This document shows positions 59,521-64,000 of a stretch of DNA of 64,000 nucleotides, piece after piece. How positions within the stretch are numbered: the first letter of the stretch is position 1; each line of letters starts with the position of its first letter. Source of the DNA: Pseudomonadales bacterium (lineage in GTDB: Bacteria > Pseudomonadota > Gammaproteobacteria > Pseudomonadales > Azotimanducaceae); contig JANQJA010000013.1 of NCBI GenBank assembly GCA_028281885.1, positions 1 to 64,000 of the forward strand, written 5' to 3'. The notes below the pieces were generated by a model that saw only the letters and a program-made list of their open reading frames with translations, ran no database searches and was not told where the DNA came from. Position numbers and translations under genes: made by a program.

Positions 59521-60438
59521 TCAGCGGGAAGCGCGATGAACGTAGGCCGAGGGATCGACCACGCGTCCGTTCTTGTAAACCTCAAAGTGAACATGGGGGC
59601 CCGTGGCGCGACCACTACTACCCATGTAACCAATCACCTGGCCCTTTTTCACGATGTCGCCCACTTTCACGGCCAGTTCCTGATGATGGCCATAACGGGT
59701 GCTATAGCCGCCACCATGGTTAATCTCCACCATCTTGCCGTAGTTGCTGCGAGGCCCGGCATAGACCACGACCCCTGAAGCAACAGTGACGACTTCGGCA
59801 CCGGCCTTGCCGGCAAAATCGAGTCCGTAGTGAAAGGCACGCCGACCCGTAATCGGATCAGTCCGCACACCGTAGCGTGAGGACACCCAGCCTTTTTTGA
59901 CCGGTCGACCCGCAATAAATACATCATCCTGAAGGCGACGATTGATCAGCAGCGTTTCCAGCACGCCAAGCTGTTGCTCGCGACTTTCGATGTCAGCGGT
60001 GAGTTGATCCAGTAACTGCAGATATTCCGGCGACTCGTACCGCGTGCCACCGACTTCAGGACCACCCAGTGCAGGCGGCGTTGAAAAGTCGAACTCGCCT
60101 TCCTCAAGATTCGCGATCTGGGTCAGCCGTTCACCCAGAGCATCCAGCCTGACAATCCGGGCCTGCAACTTGGCCAGCCGCAGGGCGCTCGCTTGCAGAT
60201 TGGCCGCCGCTTCCTGGCGCGCCCGCTCGATATCATCGTCCTGCCGCTCCAGTACCTCGCGCCACTTCGATACCATCTCCCCGGTCAGTGCGGCCTCCCC
60301 CACACCATGGCGCCACGACAGATAACTCGCCATCACCGGAATCCCGATCAGGCCAGCGAGGGTCAGGCCAAGCACCCAGCCATTCGCATTAAATGATCTT
60401 GCCCGTCCGGAGTTCTTATCTACGACGATAAATTTCAT
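59521..60438 (-). CDS. M23 metallopeptidase with coiled coil
   Basis: 305-aa protein anchored by one N-terminal membrane helix (about 20-43), with a coiled coil (about 60-125, EVLERQDDDIERARQEAAAN) and a C-terminal LytM domain. Zinc ligands are visible in RAFHYGLDFAG (His, Asp) and GPHVHFEVYKNG (His-x-His), with the second His of YSTRYGHH. All ligands are present, so it is likely an active peptidoglycan endopeptidase. In Pseudomonas a homologue sits at this same place between secA and the DUF721 gene. ATG 60438 chosen. Confidence 0.9.
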   Translation of the reverse strand: MKFIVVDKNSGRARSFNANGWVLGLTLAGLIGIPVMASYLSWRHGVGEAALTGEMVSKWREVLERQDDDIERARQEAAANLQASALRLAKLQARIVRLDALGERLTQIANLEEGEFDFSTPPALGGPEVGGTRYESPEYLQLLDQLTADIESREQQLGVLETLLINRRLQDDVFIAGRPVKKGWVSSRYGVRTDPITGRRAFHYGLDFAGKAGAEVVTVASGVVVYAGPRSNYGKMVEINHGGGYSTRYGHHQELAVKVGDIVKKGQVIGYMGSSGRATGPHVHFEVYKNGRVVDPSAYVHRASR

Positions 60439-60565
60439 TGTTCTTGTCAGGCAGTCCCGGCACTCATTGCCAGGACCCCGCCGACCGGCCCCCATCCTGC
60501 AGGCCCTTTTGGTAGGGCCATTGACTGGTTATTCTAGTGCATATTTGCCTTTTCAGCGCTGAATC

Positions 60566-61012
60566 ATGCCCCGAATTCCCGAATCTATCAAAAACCCGGC
60601 CAAGTTGTTCAATGGGCCCGGCTCCCTTGGTCGGCTCTACCGGCAGGCCAGCGCCCTGATTAGCGCCGAACAGCAGATTCGGGCAAAGGTCTCGGGAGAG
60701 GTGTACGTGGCCGGGTTTGAAGCGGGAAAACTGCATCTCACCACGCCCTCCGCGGCCCTGGCGACCCAGCTCCGCTACCGCCAGCGGCGTTTTATCGGCA
60801 AGCTTCGGATTAACGGCGAACTGGTTGCCGCAATAGAGGTGTCGGTGCGTCCGGTATCCGTGCCGACCAGGACTGAAACGCCCGGCTCTCGCACCCTGCC
60901 GCCCGCGGTCGGGCAACAGATCGCTGATTCCGCTAGCCATATTGATGATCCCGCTTTGCGCTCGGCCCTGCTCCGGTTGTCAAAACGGTGCAATCCTGCA
61001 GATACGCCCTGA
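60566..61012 (+). CDS. dciA: DciA-family (DUF721) helicase-loading protein
   Basis: 148-aa protein with an N-terminal DUF721 domain: SLGRLYRQASALISAEQQIR, VYVAGFEAGKLHLTTPSAAL and RYRQRRFIGKLR. DciA loads or helps the replicative helicase DnaB in bacteria that lack DnaC. The C-terminal tail is Pro/Thr-rich and probably disordered. It lies on the opposite strand to its neighbours, as in Pseudomonas. Confidence 0.85.
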   Translation: MPRIPESIKNPAKLFNGPGSLGRLYRQASALISAEQQIRAKVSGEVYVAGFEAGKLHLTTPSAALATQLRYRQRRFIGKLRINGELVAAIEVSVRPVSVPTRTETPGSRTLPPAVGQQIADSASHIDDPALRSALLRLSKRCNPADTP

Positions 61013-61022
61013 AACCGGGCAA

Positions 61023-61946
61023 CTAGTCGGCCAGCAGCGGCCGGGAATAGGCCACCGGTGCGTCCCGTGCATCATCGAAGCTGACAATTTCCCAGGCGTC
61101 AGTCCGTGCGAGTAACTCCTCTCGCAGCGCGTGATGGGCAGAATGTCCTGACTTGTGACCCACAAACTCGCCGATGATGGCATGTCCCAGCAGGTACAAG
61201 TCGCCGATTGCATCAAGGATCTTGTGACGGACAAACTCATCCTCATGACGCAGCCCCTCGTCATTGAGAACGCGATATTCATCGACCACCACGGCATTAT
61301 CCAGACTGCCACCCTGGGCCAAGTTCTGCTCCCGAAGGAACTCAAATTCCTGCATCAGCCCAAAAGTACGTGCCCGGCTGACCTCTTTCACAAAGGTCGT
61401 GGTACTGAAATTAACGCTGGCGCACTGCTCTTTGATAACCGGGTTGTCATAGACGATCTTGTGATTCACCTTGAAGCCGTCATAGGGTTGAATGGCGGCG
61501 GACTGGTTGTGCCAGCGGGTGCCTTCCGGCCCGGTGACATCGACTTTCTTCTTGATTTTTATGAATTTTTTGGCTGCATTCTGTTCGACCACACCGGCCG
61601 ACTGAATGAGGAATACGAAGGTGGCGGCACTGCCATCCATGATCGGCATTTCCGGCCCACTGACCTCCACATAGGCATTATCAATACCCAGGCCGCTAAA
61701 GGCCGACATCAGGTGTTCGATAGTGGCGATCTTGTGACCATCCTTGGCGATGGTGGTCGCCAGGGTTGTATCGACAACATACTGGCTGAGCGCCGGAATC
61801 TCGACGGCGGGCTCAACATCCACCCGGACAAAGACGATCCCGGTATCTGCAGGCGCAGGCTTTAAGGTGAGGTATACCTTTTCGCCTGTGTGCAGCCCGA
61901 CGCCAGTCGCCCGAATCATATTATTGAGCGTGCGTTGTTTGATCAT
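61023..61946 (-). CDS. lpxC: UDP-3-O-acyl-N-acetylglucosamine deacetylase
   Basis: 307-aa zinc deacetylase, the committed step of lipid A synthesis. Zinc ligands lie in [15 protein letters not shown] (His), [18 protein letters not shown] (His, Asp), and the active His in [26 protein letters not shown] is the N-terminal signature. ATG 61946 chosen over 61967. It follows ftsZ with a 216-bp gap that probably holds its own promoter. Confidence 0.98.
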   Translation of the reverse strand: MIKQRTLNNMIRATGVGLHTGEKVYLTLKPAPADTGIVFVRVDVEPAVEIPALSQYVVDTTLATTIAKDGHKIATIEHLMSAFSGLGIDNAYVEVSGPEMPIMDGSAATFVFLIQSAGVVEQNAAKKFIKIKKKVDVTGPEGTRWHNQSAAIQPYDGFKVNHKIVYDNPVIKEQCASVNFSTTTFVKEVSRARTFGLMQEFEFLREQNLAQGGSLDNAVVVDEYRVLNDEGLRHEDEFVRHKILDAIGDLYLLGHAIIGEFVGHKSGHSAHHALREELLARTDAWEIVSFDDARDAPVAYSRPLLAD

Positions 61947-62162
61947 TCTTGTTATTTGCCCCCCCAAAAGCGGCGCGAATCTTAACAGAAACGCCCCAAT
62001 TTACCCACTTGTCAGCGCCATAAGTGCCCCTTTTATGTGCGCCCGGTCACGAATTAAAGCTTCGACTCCATCCGGCACGAATAGTTGCACCGTCCGTGGT
62101 GAAATTCGCAGCAATTTCCACACCAGATCGACCCATCCTGACGAACGGGCCTGCGGGGCTTC

Positions 62163-63308
62163 CTAATCCGCCTGACGTCGCAGAAAGGCCGGAATATCCA
62201 GATATTCCAGATCCTTACCCTCTCCATCTTCCGTTTCCTCGCTGGCCTTGCGCATCACGGTCGGCTTGTCGAAATCTCCGTAATCGATGGCTCCATCTCC
62301 AGCGACCTTTTTCTGGGTGTTGTCGACGACCTTGCGCGGCTTCTCGGCTTCCGGATTGCCAAGCCCGGTCGCTACCACCGTGACACGAATCTCATCACCC
62401 ATTTCCGGATCAATCACCGTGCCGACAACCACCGTCGCGTTCTCAGACGCGAACTCCTCGACGGTCGCGCCCACTTCAGAGAACTCGCCCAACGAGATGT
62501 CCGCATCAGCCGCAATATTGACCAGGATGCCGCGAGCGCCATTGAAGTCGATGTCTTCGAGCAAAGGACTCCGGATGGCTGCCTCGGCCGCCTCTCTCGC
62601 CCTGTTACCACCGGAAGCGTGGCCCGTACCCATCATGGCCATGCCCATTTCCGACATCACGGTCCTGACATCAGCGAAGTCAACGTTGATCATGCCCGGC
62701 CGGATAATCAGATCGGCGATCCCCTGAACCGCGCCCAGCAGTACATCATCGACCGCAGCAAATGCTTTCAGTAGCGGCGTCTCTTCACCCATGATGGTCA
62801 GCAGCTTTTCATTCGGGATCGTGATCAGCGAATCCACATGCTGAGACAGTTCCGCGATCCCCTCCTCCGCCAGAGACATCCGCTTTTTGCCCTCGAACGC
62901 AAATGGCTTGGTAACGACCGCAACCGTAAGAATCTCGAGACTGCGGGCAACCTCAGCAACGATCGGCGCCGCACCGGTACCGGTGCCTCCGCCCATCCCC
63001 GCGGTGATGAACACCATGTCCGCACCCTTCAACGCCTCGGCGATACGATCCTTGTCTTCAATCGCCGCCTCACGCCCCATCGAAGGATTAGCCCCGGCAC
63101 CCAGTCCCTTGGTGATGTTGGTGCCAAGTTGCAGCAACGTCTTGGCCGACAGGTTGTGCAGCGCCTGTGCATCCGTGTTGGCGCAAATAAAGTCAACACC
63201 GGCGATGTCCTGGTTGACCATGTGCTGGACAGCGTTACCGCCGCCGCCTCCCACACCGACAACCTTGATCACCGCACTCTGTGGTGCGCTATCTACTAGT
63301 TCGAACAT
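62163..63308 (-). CDS. ftsZ: Cell division protein FtsZ
   Basis: 381-aa tubulin-like GTPase that forms the division ring. The tubulin signature is GGGTGTGAAP and the N-terminal nucleotide loop is VGVGGGGGNAVQHM. The C-terminal conserved peptide is EYLDIPAFLRRQAD, the site for FtsA/ZipA binding. Full length. Preceded by ftsA with 28 nt between. Confidence 0.99.
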   Translation of the reverse strand: MFELVDSAPQSAVIKVVGVGGGGGNAVQHMVNQDIAGVDFICANTDAQALHNLSAKTLLQLGTNITKGLGAGANPSMGREAAIEDKDRIAEALKGADMVFITAGMGGGTGTGAAPIVAEVARSLEILTVAVVTKPFAFEGKKRMSLAEEGIAELSQHVDSLITIPNEKLLTIMGEETPLLKAFAAVDDVLLGAVQGIADLIIRPGMINVDFADVRTVMSEMGMAMMGTGHASGGNRAREAAEAAIRSPLLEDIDFNGARGILVNIAADADISLGEFSEVGATVEEFASENATVVVGTVIDPEMGDEIRVTVVATGLGNPEAEKPRKVVDNTQKKVAGDGAIDYGDFDKPTVMRKASEETEDGEGKDLEYLDIPAFLRRQAD

Positions 63309-63336
63309 ATCGATACCTCCTCAAGGCCTCGCTTGA

Positions 63337-64000
63337 TTAATAACTCCCCAAAAACCAACTCTTCACTCTTCCCACCAGCCCGGAAGCACCGACACTGGCA
63401 GGCATGGCAACTCCCTCGCACTGTTGTTTCGCGCCATACAGCAGCAATCCAACTGCCGTGGAATAAATCGGGTTACGAATAATGTCCGTGAGTCCTGTGA
63501 CGCCCTGTGGCTTGCCGATGCTCACCGGCATGTGGAATATCTCTTCGGCCAGCTCCACCACGCCTTCCATCTTCGAAGTACCGCCAGTAAGGACGATTCC
63601 CGCCGCAATCAGATCCTCGAATCCGCTACGGCGAAGTTCTGCCTGAATCAACGTGAACAATTCGTCATACCTTGGCTCAACCACCTCGGCGAGCGCCTGG
63701 CGGGAGAGGTCCCTGTCAACCCGATCACCGACACTCGGCACCTTGATCGTTTCGTTCTCGCCGGCAAGGCTGGCAAGCGCACAGGCATACTTGATCTTGA
63801 TCTCTTCAGCGTTGGGCGTGGGCGTTCTCAGCGCCATCGCAATATCGTTGGTTACCTGGTCGCCTGCGATAGGTATGACTGCGGTATGCCGAATTGCACC
63901 ATCAGTGAATACTGCGATGTCGGTAGTGCCACCACCGATATCCACCAGACAGACGCCAAGGTCCTTCTCGTCTTCGGTCAGCACGGCGTAGCCGGATGCC
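63337..64000 (-). CDS. ftsA: Cell division protein FtsA, N-terminus outside the window
   Basis: The last 220 or so residues of an actin-like protein that tethers FtsZ to the membrane. The phosphate-2 loop CLVDIGGGTTDIAVF is visible near the cut end, then VVLTGGTSKMEGVVELAEEI and the C-terminal amphipathic helix VGRVKSWFLGSY. The reading frame stays open to position 64000 (…ASGYAVLTEDEKDLG), so the start lies outside. Confidence 0.97.
   Translation of the reverse strand, partial: ASGYAVLTEDEKDLGVCLVDIGGGTTDIAVFTDGAIRHTAVIPIAGDQVTNDIAMALRTPTPNAEEIKIKYACALASLAGENETIKVPSVGDRVDRDLSRQALAEVVEPRYDELFTLIQAELRRSGFEDLIAAGIVLTGGTSKMEGVVELAEEIFHMPVSIGKPQGVTGLTDIIRNPIYSTAVGLLLYGAKQQCEGVAMPASVGASGLVGRVKSWFLGSY

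Overview
The window looks like chromosomal DNA of a gammaproteobacterium. The evidence is the gene order ftsA-ftsZ-lpxC-dciA-(M23 peptidase)-secA-argJ and pilA/pilB-pilC-pilD-coaE-yacG, an AmpD/AmpE/AmpG set, a pyruvate dehydrogenase E2 with two lipoyl domains, gspA-gspB, and many TonB-receptor and lipoprotein features. I cannot name a genus from the sequence.

Region 1 (1-11426) is the leading part of a sedentary chromosomal integron. A tyrosine-recombinase integrase (intI, 10455-11426, + strand) is transcribed away from a cassette array that runs leftward and leaves the window at position 1. I count 17 attC sites and 18 cassettes (the last one cut by the window edge). Nearly all cassette genes are on the - strand, as expected for an array read away from attI. 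In order from attI the cargo is: a membrane protein, a glycine-rich hydrophobic peptide, a DUF5063 protein, a lipoprotein, an HNH nuclease, an unknown, two small membrane proteins, a GFA-type protein, an unknown, a Nudix hydrolase, a DUF3883-like PD-(D/E)XK nuclease, a broken HEPN-like gene, a HicAB pair with a frameshifted toxin, an AAC(6')-like acetyltransferase, a cold-shock protein facing the opposite way with its own promoter, a GNAT acetyltransferase and a methyltransferase. Many of these genes take their stop codon from the attC site.

Region 2 (11427-27600) is housekeeping. It holds a metZ-like gene and purC in one transcript preceded by a SAM-II-like riboswitch with an intrinsic terminator, the M18 aminopeptidase apeB, a glycine betaine/choline-type ABC importer (substrate-binding domain fused to permease), exonuclease I, a DASS transporter, gspA-gspB, a PuuD-like membrane protein, and groES-groEL with a perfect CIRCE operator.

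Region 3 (27600-46950) holds a large TonB-dependent receptor, an alkyltransferase-like protein, a DUF2723 glycosyltransferase-like membrane protein, ampG, yajQ, a degenerate GGDEF protein, an ATP:cobalamin adenosyltransferase, aceE-aceF, ampD-ampE-btuF, a retropepsin-like protease, nadC, an O-antigen-ligase-like protein and a BKACE enzyme.

Region 4 (46950-64000) holds tRNA-Thr(CGU), a minor pilin, pilA with a sigma-54 promoter, pilB-pilC-pilD-coaE-yacG, a large orphan lipoprotein, argJ, secA, an M23 peptidase, dciA, lpxC, ftsZ and the truncated ftsA. The accessory interest lies almost entirely in the integron.
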